Position numbers and translations under genes: made by a program | Assembly (NCBI RefSeq): GCF_012933655.1 | Contig: NZ_JABBJJ010000109.1 | Span: 1 to 34,940, forward strand | Length of the DNA stretch: 34,940 nucleotides | Origin: Pyxidicoccus fallax | Lineage (GTDB): Bacteria > Myxococcota > Myxococcia > Myxococcales > Myxococcaceae | Direction of reading: 5' to 3' | Shown here: positions 22,421 through 28,888 of the stretch, in pieces | Layout of the letters: every line of letters begins with the position of its first letter | How positions within the stretch are numbered: position 1 is the stretch's first letter | Notes under the pieces: model-generated | Told to the model about the DNA's origin: nothing | The model's input: only the letters and a program-made list of their open reading frames with translations | The model's database searches: none

Positions 22421-22975
22421 GTGAAGGGCACCGCCATCCTGGACGAGCCTCGGACCCAGCCGCGAGCCCCGGCCGCGCTGGATTTCGACGCGCTCCTGGA
22501 GGCGGAGCAGGGCGGGCTGCTGCGGCTCGCCCGGAGGCTGGTCTGGGACGGAGAGGAGGCGAGGGACCTGGTGCAGGCCACCCTCGCGGATGCCTTCGAA
22601 AAGCGTCATTCACTGAGAGACCTGAAGGCCGGGCCCGCGTGGCTGCGGAGCATCCTGGTGTCGCGCGCCATGGGGCACCTGCGGCGGCGCCGGGTGTGGA
22701 GCGTGGTCCGCGAGGCCCTGGACCTGGGGCCCGCGCCGTCGCGCTCGCCGGAGGAGCACTTCGCCGGGGCCGAGCGCTGGCATGCCTTCGGCCGCGCGCT
22801 GCGGACGCTCCCCGCGCAGCAGGCCACCGCCTTCACCCTCCGCTACCTGGAAGGACTGGACCTGGACGCCGTCGCCGAGGCCATGCGCATCGGCCGGGGC
22901 ACCGTCCGAATCCACCTCTACCGCGCCCTCAAGAAGCTGAAGGCCGTGGACGCCCTGCGAGGAGACACACCATGA
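22421..22975 (+). CDS. ECF-family RNA polymerase sigma factor
   Basis: A 184-residue sigma factor with region 2 near 25-90 (LLRLARRLVWDGEEARDLVQ, WLRSILVSRAMGHLRRRR) and region 4 near 120-180 (LRTLPAQQATAFTLRYLEG, then a helix-turn-helix GRGTVRIHLYRALKKLK). It would direct RNA polymerase to a small stress regulon. The chosen start is GTG at 22421, with GGGAGG about 10 nt upstream; no ATG fits. Its stop overlaps the ATG of a zinc-type anti-sigma gene (ATGA), so the pair is made together. The promoter must lie in the 42-bp gap or in the divergent acetyltransferase gene; I could not find a convincing ECF-type autoregulatory motif there. Confidence 0.9.
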   Translation: MKGTAILDEPRTQPRAPAALDFDALLEAEQGGLLRLARRLVWDGEEARDLVQATLADAFEKRHSLRDLKAGPAWLRSILVSRAMGHLRRRRVWSVVREALDLGPAPSRSPEEHFAGAERWHAFGRALRTLPAQQATAFTLRYLEGLDLDAVAEAMRIGRGTVRIHLYRALKKLKAVDALRGDTP

Positions 22976-23556
22976 GATGCCACGACGTGGCCGCGGCCCT
23001 CGTGGACGCGAGCCAGCTCCGGTCTCCGGAAGTCGAGTCCCACCTGTCGGGCTGCGAGGACTGCCGCGCCCTGGCCGCCCTGCACGCCTCCGCCTCCTCG
23101 CTGCGCCTGCCGTCGCCGCCCGCGCTCGCCCCCGTTCCCCGCGAGGCCGTGCTGCACGAGGTGCGCCGCCGCGCCTTCCGCCGCCGCGCCTCCGCGGGCG
23201 CCGTGGCCTCGCTGGGGCTGGCCGCGCTGGTGCTCTGGCTCCAGCCCGCCACGCAGGGGAGGCCGGTCGACCTTTCCTACGAGGAAGGCTCAGCGCCCCG
23301 GCCCGAGCTGGGGCTGTCGCGCGCGGCTCCGGCGGCCCTCGACGACGACACCGCCCGGGTCGTGCTCGCCGGGCGAGGCAATCTCTTGAACTTGATGGGC
23401 GAGGTGCGCGGCTTCACACGCCGCGACCTGGTGGTCGAGGACGAGTCGTACCGTCCCTTCGGCACGCTCCCCGCCTGGGTGCGCCCTCCCGATTCCCGCG
23501 CGCTGGAAGCACCGCCGTTCAGGACGGTGGTGATGACCCTCTATCCTCAGGAGTGA
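22972..23556 (+). CDS. Zinc-type transmembrane anti-sigma factor
   Basis: A 194-residue protein. The N-terminus holds a putative-zinc-finger anti-sigma motif HxxxCxxC at His24, Cys28 and Cys31 (ESHLSGCEDCRALA), with Cys3 as a possible fourth ligand. One transmembrane helix follows an arginine-rich patch near 65-73 and spans about 74-92 (AGAVASLGLAALVLWLQP); the last 100 residues lie outside and contain LNLMGEVRGFTRRDLVVEDE. It should hold the sigma factor at the membrane until an envelope signal arrives. ATG at 22972 overlaps the sigma stop and has GAGGAG 8 nt upstream. The third gene begins 5 nt after its stop. Confidence 0.85.
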   Translation: MRCHDVAAALVDASQLRSPEVESHLSGCEDCRALAALHASASSLRLPSPPALAPVPREAVLHEVRRRAFRRRASAGAVASLGLAALVLWLQPATQGRPVDLSYEEGSAPRPELGLSRAAPAALDDDTARVVLAGRGNLLNLMGEVRGFTRRDLVVEDESYRPFGTLPAWVRPPDSRALEAPPFRTVVMTLYPQE

Positions 23557-23561
23557 TTCCG

Positions 23562-24152
23562 ATGACGACTCGCGTTTCCAAGCTGTGGAGCACCACCGTG
23601 GCCGCGCTGCTGCTGGCGGCCCCCGCCCTGGCCCAGACCCCGCCGGCGCAGGAGGACGTGGTCATCCAGTCGTTCCCCGGCGGCCACCACGCGCCAGGGC
23701 ACGTGCCGATGGTGATGCGCCTGGGGCACCTGCCGTCGCCCACCAATGGTATTCCGCCGCACCTCGTGGAGAAGCTGGGCATCCCCCGCGACGTGGCGCA
23801 GCGGGTGCAGGACCTCACCTTCGAGTCCAATGAGGCCCTCATCCCGCTGGAGGCGGACCTGAAGCGCGCGCAGCTCCGGCTGGAGCGGCTGATGAGCGCG
23901 CCCACGCCGGACGAGCGCGCCGTCTCCCAGCAGGTCGAGGAGGTGGGCCGCGCGGAGACGGCGGTGCGCCGCAACCGCGTCACGCTGATGGTGCAGATCA
24001 AGAAGATGCTGGGGCCGGACCTCTGGCAGAAGCTGGAGGCGGAGATGAAGGCCGTGCGCTTCGAGCGGCACCTCGAGCTCCACAAGGGAGGCTTCGGCAG
24101 GCCGGATGAGCCGGAGAACCGCACGACTCCGGCGCCGTCGCGCAAGCCGTAG
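23562..24152 (+). CDS. Periplasmic CpxP/Spy/CnrX-like protein
   Basis: A 196-residue exported protein with a signal peptide (residues 1-24, ending ALAQ). The mature part has a His-rich N-terminus (GGHHAPGHVP), then a helical core, LVEKLGIPRDVAQRVQDLTF and a long charged helix (LKRAQLRLERL, VRRNRVTLMVQIKKMLGPDLW), matching the periplasmic heavy-metal sensor/Spy-CpxP fold. It probably senses or buffers envelope stress or metal, acting on the anti-sigma factor encoded just upstream, as CnrX does in the cnr system. ATG at 23562 has AGGAG 8 nt upstream. A GC-rich hairpin follows the stop. The His cluster may bind metal; this is inference. Confidence 0.8.
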   Translation: MTTRVSKLWSTTVAALLLAAPALAQTPPAQEDVVIQSFPGGHHAPGHVPMVMRLGHLPSPTNGIPPHLVEKLGIPRDVAQRVQDLTFESNEALIPLEADLKRAQLRLERLMSAPTPDERAVSQQVEEVGRAETAVRRNRVTLMVQIKKMLGPDLWQKLEAEMKAVRFERHLELHKGGFGRPDEPENRTTPAPSRKP

Positions 24153-24177
24153 CCTTCCGGTTTCGGACAACAGGGGC

Positions 24178-24208
24178 GGGCCCCGCCGGAGCTCCCCGGC
24201 GCGGGCCC
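24178..24208 (+). terminator. GC-rich hairpin after the sigma operon
   Basis: GGGCC and GCCGG (24178-24182, 24185-24189) pair with CCGGC and GGCCC (24196-24200, 24204-24208) with a small internal loop and a 6-nt loop. No T-run follows; the -10-like TATCCT of the permease gene comes directly after. Confidence 0.4.
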
Positions 24209-24210
24209 CC

Positions 24211-24216
24211 TATCCT
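24211..24216 (+). promoter_or_regulatory. -10-like element 6 nt before the permease ATG
   Basis: TATCCT ends 6 nt before the ATG at 24223, and no Shine-Dalgarno is present, the arrangement of a leaderless transcript. No -35 match is visible. Confidence 0.35.
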
Positions 24217-24222
24217 GGCGCC

Positions 24223-25713
24223 ATGGCCACCACTCCGGACCGTGAGCGCCAGCTCCAGGAGGATGCCGCCCAGCTCCAGCGGCTGGGGTACGCGCAGCAG
24301 CTCCTGCGTGACATGGGCGGCTTCTCCAACTTCGCCGTCTCCTTCTCCATCATCTCCATCCTCACCGGGGCGGTGACGCTCTACGGGCACGGGCTGCGCT
24401 TCGGCGGGCCCTTCGTCATGGGCGTGGGCTGGCCGCTGGTGGCGGTGATGACGCTGGCGGTGGCGGCGAGCCTCGCGCAGCTCGCCTCGTCCTTCCCCAC
24501 GGCGGGCGCGCTGTACCACTGGGCGGCGATGCTCGGCGGGCCGCGGGTGGGCTTCTTCACCGCGTGGCTCAACACGGTGGGGCAGTTCGCCATTACCGCG
24601 GGCATCGACTACGGGCTGGCGGAGTTCCTCGCGGACATGCTCGGCCTGCCGCGCGAGCGCGGGGCGGTGCTGCCGCTGTACGCCGCCATCCTCCTGTCCC
24701 ACGCGGTGCTCAACCACGTGGGCGTGCGGGTGGTGGCGTGGCTCAACGACTTCTCCGCCTGGTACCACGTGGGCGGGGTGGCGGTGCTCATCGGCGCGCT
24801 GGTGGCGCTGGCGCCCCGGCAGGACGTGGGCTTCCTCCTCACGCGCGTCAGCACGGAGAGCCCGTCCTGGTACGCGTACGGCTTCCTCATCGGCCTGCTC
24901 CAGGCGCAGTGGACCTTCACCGGCTACGACGCCAGCGCGCACATCTCCGAGGAGACGCGAGACCCCACGCGCAACGCCCCGTGGGGCATCTTCCTGTCGG
25001 TGGCGGTGAGCGCGGTGGTGGGCTACGTGCTGCTGGGCACGGTGACGCTGGCCATCCAGGACCTGCCGGCCGCCACCGCCGCGCCGAACCCGTTCCTCTA
25101 CGTGCTGACGAACGCGCTGGGCCCGTCCGTGGGCGGAGCGCTGGTGTGGGTGGCCATCGCGGCGATGTGGTTCTGCGGGCTGTCGTCGGTGACGTCCAAC
25201 TCGCGCATGCTGTTCGCCTTCGCGCGGGACAACGGGCTGCCCGGCTCGCGGTGGCTGAAGCACGTGTCCCCGCGCTTCCGGAGCCCGTCCGTGGCCGTCT
25301 GGGTGTCCGTGGTGGCGGCCTTCGTCGTGGCGCTGTGGGCGGAGGCGTACGCGGCCATGGTGGCGCTGAGCACGCTGGCGCTCTACGCGTCCTATGCGCT
25401 GCCCATCTGGGTGGGCTGGCGGGCGCGCCGGGCGGGGACGTGGTCGCACCGGGGCCCGTGGGACCTGGGGCGCGCGTCGCCGTTCATCAACGCGGTGGCC
25501 CTGGTCTGGTGTGCGGTCATCATGGTGCTCTTCGTGCTGCCGCCCAACCAGCTCGCCGGCTACACGTTCGCCGGCGCGCTGGTGCTCTTGGGGCTCTACT
25601 GGGGGCTGCGGCAGCGGCACACCTTCAAGGGGCCGCAGGTGACGCTGCTGCGGAAGGCTCCGGAAGGGGACGCGCCTACTTCGGCAGCGCGGTCTTCCCC
25701 ATCTTCAGGATGA
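24223..25713 (+). CDS. APC-superfamily amino acid permease
   Basis: A 496-residue inner-membrane transporter with about twelve hydrophobic segments. The family start is FSNFAVSFSIISILTGAVTL after an N-terminal helix, with GLRFGGPFVMGVGWPLV and ASSFPTAGALYHWAAMLGG in the first helices and FTGYDASAHISEETRDP in helix 6, all typical of amino acid/GABA/choline permeases of the APC group. The substrate cannot be read. The last residues (TSAARSSPSSG) are encoded in the end of the convergent EVE gene, an overlap of 38 nt. ATG at 24223 lacks a Shine-Dalgarno and is preceded at 6 nt by TATCCT, so translation is likely leaderless. Family is secure; substrate is not. Confidence 0.9.
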   Translation: MATTPDRERQLQEDAAQLQRLGYAQQLLRDMGGFSNFAVSFSIISILTGAVTLYGHGLRFGGPFVMGVGWPLVAVMTLAVAASLAQLASSFPTAGALYHWAAMLGGPRVGFFTAWLNTVGQFAITAGIDYGLAEFLADMLGLPRERGAVLPLYAAILLSHAVLNHVGVRVVAWLNDFSAWYHVGGVAVLIGALVALAPRQDVGFLLTRVSTESPSWYAYGFLIGLLQAQWTFTGYDASAHISEETRDPTRNAPWGIFLSVAVSAVVGYVLLGTVTLAIQDLPAATAAPNPFLYVLTNALGPSVGGALVWVAIAAMWFCGLSSVTSNSRMLFAFARDNGLPGSRWLKHVSPRFRSPSVAVWVSVVAAFVVALWAEAYAAMVALSTLALYASYALPIWVGWRARRAGTWSHRGPWDLGRASPFINAVALVWCAVIMVLFVLPPNQLAGYTFAGALVLLGLYWGLRQRHTFKGPQVTLLRKAPEGDAPTSAARSSPSSG

Positions 25714-26104
25714 GCTTGAAGTGCTCCGCGGTGAAGGGCACCACGCTGATGCGGCTTCGCGTGAGCAGCTGACAGTCCTTCAGCGCGGGCGTGGCCTTGA
25801 TGGTGGCCAGGTCCACGGGCTGCTTCAGCGCGACGACGGGGCCCACGTCCACGGAGGCCCAGTCCTCGCCGGGGGCGGTGGGGTCCGGGACGGCGGCGGT
25901 GAGCACCTTCGCCACGGCCACCACGGCCTTGCCCTCGTTGGAGTGGTAGTAGAGGCAGAGGTCGCCGGGCTTCATGGCCCGGAGGTTGTTGCGCGCCTCG
26001 TAGTTGCGCACGCCCGTCCAGTCCGTCTTCCCGTCCTTCTCGAGCTGGGCGTACGCGTACACCGAGGGCTCGCTCTTGATGAGCCAGTACTGGGGTTTCG
26101 CCAT
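25676..26104 (-). CDS. EVE-domain protein
   Basis: A 142-residue protein consisting of a single EVE domain (PUA-like fold; thymocyte nuclear protein 1 family), which binds modified bases in nucleic acids in characterised members. Typical parts are YWLIKSEPSVYAY at the start, TDWTGVRNYEARNNLRAMKPGD, LCLYYHSNEG and the closing RSRISVVPFTAEHFKLIL. ATG at 26104 starts the domain; the frame is open to 26209 but adds nothing conserved. There is no Shine-Dalgarno; TATGGT lies 8 nt upstream, again suggesting a very short leader. Its 3' end overlaps the permease gene by 38 nt. Confidence 0.9.
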   Translation of the reverse strand: MAKPQYWLIKSEPSVYAYAQLEKDGKTDWTGVRNYEARNNLRAMKPGDLCLYYHSNEGKAVVAVAKVLTAAVPDPTAPGEDWASVDVGPVVALKQPVDLATIKATPALKDCQLLTRSRISVVPFTAEHFKLILKMGKTALPK

Positions 26105-26112
26105 GGCGGCGC

Positions 26113-26118
26113 ACCATA
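26113..26118 (-). promoter_or_regulatory. -10-like element upstream of the EVE gene
   Basis: On the minus strand TATGGT ends 8 nt before the ATG at 26104. No -35 match was found. Confidence 0.3.
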
Positions 26119-26183
26119 GAGCAGGGTCGGGCGCCGTGGGCCAGCGCTGATTTCGACGCGCGGACACTCGTGGTGAAGGCCGG

Positions 26184-26209
26184 GTGCACGCCTGCATGAA
26201 GGCGTGCAC
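26184..26209. promoter_or_regulatory. Perfect 9-bp inverted repeat, likely operator
   Basis: GTGCACGCC (26184-26192) and GGCGTGCAC (26201-26209) flank an 8-nt spacer, between the divergent EVE and SDR genes. The 26-bp element ends 50 bp before the SDR start. The half-site length and spacing fit a dimeric repressor such as a TetR-type protein, but no regulator gene is adjacent. Confidence 0.5.
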
Positions 26210-26259
26210 GGTGCAGTGGGCCCGGTTAGAGGGGGGCGGCCAACTTCAGGAGTGAACGG

Positions 26260-27054
26260 ATGGACTTGGAATTGAAGGGCAGGGTCGCGCTGGTGAGTGG
26301 CTCCACGGCGGGCATCGGCCTGGCCATCGTGGAGGCGCTGGCTCGCGAGGGCGCGGAGGTCATCGTCAACGGACGCACCCAGGAGCGCGTGGACGCGGCC
26401 CTCAAGGAGGTTCGCGGCAGGAATCCCCACGCGAAGCTGAAGGGCGTGGCCGGGGACCTGGGCACGCGCGAGGGCGTGGCTCGGATGATTCAGGCGGTCC
26501 CCCACGTGGACATCCTGGTGAACAACCTGGGCGCCTTCGTGCCCAAGGCCTTCGAGGACATCACCGACGAGGACTGGTTCAACATCTTCGAGGTGAACGT
26601 GATGAGCGGCATCCGGCTCAGCCGCCACTACATCAAGGGCATGCGCCAGCAGAACTGGGGCCGCATCCTCTTCATCTCCAGCGAGTCCGGCCTCCAGATT
26701 CCCGTGGAGATGATTCACTACGGCGTGACGAAGACGGCGCAGATTGCCCTGGCGCGCGGCATCGCCGAGGGCACGGCCGGCTCGAACATCACCGTCAACT
26801 CCATCCTCCCCGGGCCCACGCGCTCCGAGGGCGTGGAGGAGTTCCTCAAGAACCTGGCGCGCCAGCAGGGCGTGGACGTGGCCACGGTGGAGCGCGAGTT
26901 CTTCAAGCACGCGCGGCCCTCGTCGCTGCTCCAGCGCTTCGAGACGGTGGAGGAGATTGCCTCCCTCGTGGCCTTCGTGTGCAGCCCGAAGTCCTCGGGC
27001 ATCAACGGCGCGGCGCTTCGGGTGGACGGCGGCGTGGTTCGCGCCATCGCCTGA
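26260..27054 (+). CDS. Short-chain dehydrogenase/reductase (SDR)
   Basis: A 264-residue classical SDR. The cofactor loop is SGSTAGIG near residues 13-20, the stabilising motif NNLG (usually NNAG) near 88-91, the catalytic serine in FISSESG, and the YxxxK dyad is YGVTK. The C-terminal GINGAALRVDGG is the usual end. It should be an NAD(P)-dependent oxidoreductase of an alcohol or ketone; the substrate is not predictable. ATG at 26260 has AGGAG 7 nt upstream. Divergent from the EVE gene across a 155-bp gap with a strong inverted repeat, suggesting repressor control, and followed by a hairpin. Confidence 0.9.
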   Translation: MDLELKGRVALVSGSTAGIGLAIVEALAREGAEVIVNGRTQERVDAALKEVRGRNPHAKLKGVAGDLGTREGVARMIQAVPHVDILVNNLGAFVPKAFEDITDEDWFNIFEVNVMSGIRLSRHYIKGMRQQNWGRILFISSESGLQIPVEMIHYGVTKTAQIALARGIAEGTAGSNITVNSILPGPTRSEGVEEFLKNLARQQGVDVATVEREFFKHARPSSLLQRFETVEEIASLVAFVCSPKSSGINGAALRVDGGVVRAIA

Positions 27055-27071
27055 GCCAGCCGTGTACGCGT

Positions 27072-27097
27072 GCGCGGGCGTCCTCGTGACGCCGCGC
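27072..27097 (+). terminator. Hairpin after the SDR gene
   Basis: GCGCGGGCGT (27072-27081) pairs with ACGCCGCGC (27089-27097) with a single bulged G and a 7-nt loop, 17 nt after the SDR stop. No T-run. Confidence 0.4.
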
Positions 27098-27149
27098 CAC
27101 GCGCGTGAGAGCATCGAGCGCGGGGCCCTTCACGGCGCTCCCCGCGCTC

Positions 27150-28076
27150 ATGGACTCTCTGCCCACCCTCCGTCGCGCCCTCCATCATCCCCTCACGCGG
27201 CTCGTGTTCTGCATCGTGCTGGCCTCGGTGCTCACGGGACTGGTGCGGCTGCTGTACCTCCTGCTCGACCTGCACTGGTGGGCGAGCGAGGTCCAACAGA
27301 CCCTGTTCATGGCGACGGGGAGTGCCCTGGCCGCGCTGCTGACGCTGGTGCTGGTGGACGGCCTGCTGGAGCGCAAGAACCTGGAACAGCTCGGGCTGCG
27401 GCGGCGGGGCGCGCTGCGCGAGCTCGGGTGGGGCACGCTGCTGGGCGCGGGGCAGATGGCGCTGGTGGTCGGCGTGCTGGCGCTGGCCGGCTGGTACGAG
27501 CTGGTGGAAGGGCGCCCGGAAACAGTCCAGGACGAGGTACGGGGCGCGCTCTGGTGGGCGGGAATCTTCGCGGCGGCGGGCTTCCAGGAGGAGGTGCTCT
27601 TCCGGGGGATTGGCTTCCGCTTGCTGGAGGAGTGGCTGGGCTCGGCGGCGGCGCTCGTCCTCAGCAGCGCCTTCTTCGGCCTCGTCCACATCGGCAACCC
27701 GAACGCGACGCCGTTCGCCACGCTGGCCATCGCCGTGGAGGCAGGGGTGATGCTCGGCGGGGCCTACATGCTGACTCGCTCCCTGTGGTTCGCCACGGGC
27801 GCGCACATCGCCTGGAACTGGGTGCAGGGCCCGTTCTTCGGCATCGCCGTCTCGGGCACGAAGCAGGACAGCCTCCTGGAGGGCCGTCTGGTGGGCCCGG
27901 AGGTGTGGACCGGAGGCGCCTTCGGCGCCGAGGCCGGCGGCGTGGCGCTGCTGGTGGGCACCGCCGTCGGCGTGCTGCTGGTGGTGGCCGCCGCCCGCCG
28001 GGGACGGTGGGTGCCCTTGCTGCCCAGGCGTGTTGCCCGTCAGCAGCCCCAGCCCCCACCCGCGCCAGTCACATGA
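27150..28076 (+). CDS. CPBP-family intramembrane metalloprotease
   Basis: A 308-residue membrane protein with about eight hydrophobic segments. It shows the three CPBP (Abi/CAAX-processing-like) motifs: EEVLFRG (EExxxR), FFGLVHIG (FxxxH) and GAHIAWNW (HxxxN). Family members cleave or process proteins within the membrane, including prenylated proteins in eukaryotes and bacteriocin-related targets in bacteria. Substrate unknown. The frame opens with GTG at 27105, but the ATG at 27150 begins a normal positively charged N-terminus (MDSLPTLRRALHH) before the first helix; neither has a clear Shine-Dalgarno. The last 8 nt overlap the convergent gene. The C-terminal tail is rich in Arg, Gln and Pro. 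Confidence 0.85.
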   Translation: MDSLPTLRRALHHPLTRLVFCIVLASVLTGLVRLLYLLLDLHWWASEVQQTLFMATGSALAALLTLVLVDGLLERKNLEQLGLRRRGALRELGWGTLLGAGQMALVVGVLALAGWYELVEGRPETVQDEVRGALWWAGIFAAAGFQEEVLFRGIGFRLLEEWLGSAAALVLSSAFFGLVHIGNPNATPFATLAIAVEAGVMLGGAYMLTRSLWFATGAHIAWNWVQGPFFGIAVSGTKQDSLLEGRLVGPEVWTGGAFGAEAGGVALLVGTAVGVLLVVAAARRGRWVPLLPRRVARQQPQPPPAPVT

Positions 28077-28803
28077 CGGCCTGCAGCGTATGGCGTGAGG
28101 CCAGCTCGCCCTTCACCGGGGCGTCCTCGATGCCGAGCCGCTTCTCCAGCTGCTGCTCCAGGTAGAGCACCTGCTCCGGCTCCTCCAGCCGGTGGAGGAG
28201 CGTCCGCTTGCGGCCCGCGGCGTCCAGGGCATTCAGGTTCCAGCCCTGGCCATGCCACGCGAACACCGGCCTCCGCGCGTTCTCCTTGCCGTAGAGCTGC
28301 TTCAGCTCCCCCCTCGACAGCTCCAGGTTTCCGGGCCAGGGGAGGGGACCATGCCGGATGACGAGCCGGTCCTCGCGCGCCTCGATGGTGGTCTTGTTGA
28401 GGAACCCCGTGAGGGCGCAGTACGTCAGCGCCAGCCCCGCGGCCAGCATCAGACACAGGAAGCCCACCGCGCCGGGCTCCAGGGGAGACCCGTTGGACAG
28501 CCCCCTGGCGAGCAGGGCGGTGCTGAAGACGTCCAGCGCGAAGCCCCAGCCGCCGATGATGAGGTACTCCATCCGGAACCACGTCCACGAGATGCGCGTG
28601 GCCTCCTCGGTCTCCTCCACGTTGAAGAACCGCGGCACGGAGAGCTTCGGGGACGGCTCGCGCGGCGCGCGCGCCAGCCTCGGGCCCTCGCGCTCCGCCA
28701 GGTCGTACACGACGTCGCACGCGTGGCACCGGGCCAGCTTCAGCGCCAGGCTCACGTCATTCGCATGGTAGGGCGCGGCGCAGGCGGCGCAACACAGTTG
28801 CAT
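28069..28803 (-). CDS. Zinc-ribbon two-helix membrane protein, function unknown
   Basis: A 244-residue protein I do not recognise. It starts with paired CxxC motifs (CAAC at Cys5/Cys8 and CHAC at Cys26/Cys29), a zinc ribbon with a 17-residue knuckle gap. Two hydrophobic segments follow, near 82-100 (YLIIGGWGFALDVFSTALL) and 110-135 (GAVGFLCLMLAAGLALTYCAL). The C-terminal half is soluble and looks like a PH-like or DUF-type fold (EAREDRLVIRHGPLPWPG). Both ends are probably cytosolic. ATG at 28803 is preceded by a good promoter. The 3' end overlaps the CPBP gene by 8 nt. No functional context. Confidence 0.8.
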   Translation of the reverse strand: MQLCCAACAAPYHANDVSLALKLARCHACDVVYDLAEREGPRLARAPREPSPKLSVPRFFNVEETEEATRISWTWFRMEYLIIGGWGFALDVFSTALLARGLSNGSPLEPGAVGFLCLMLAAGLALTYCALTGFLNKTTIEAREDRLVIRHGPLPWPGNLELSRGELKQLYGKENARRPVFAWHGQGWNLNALDAAGRKRTLLHRLEEPEQVLYLEQQLEKRLGIEDAPVKGELASRHTLQAVM

Positions 28804-28836
28804 GAATGAACCCCCCGAGGCTCGTGACAGATGCGG

Positions 28837-28865
28837 ATTCTAGGGCAGCTCCGCCTCCGTCCCAA
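28837..28865 (-). promoter_or_regulatory. Sigma-70-type promoter for the zinc-ribbon membrane protein
   Basis: On the minus strand TTGGGA (28865-28860), exactly 17 nt, and TAGAAT (28842-28837). It ends 33 nt before the ATG at 28803. Confidence 0.55.
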
Positions 28866-28888
28866 GCCCCCGGGAGGGTCCGTGGCGC

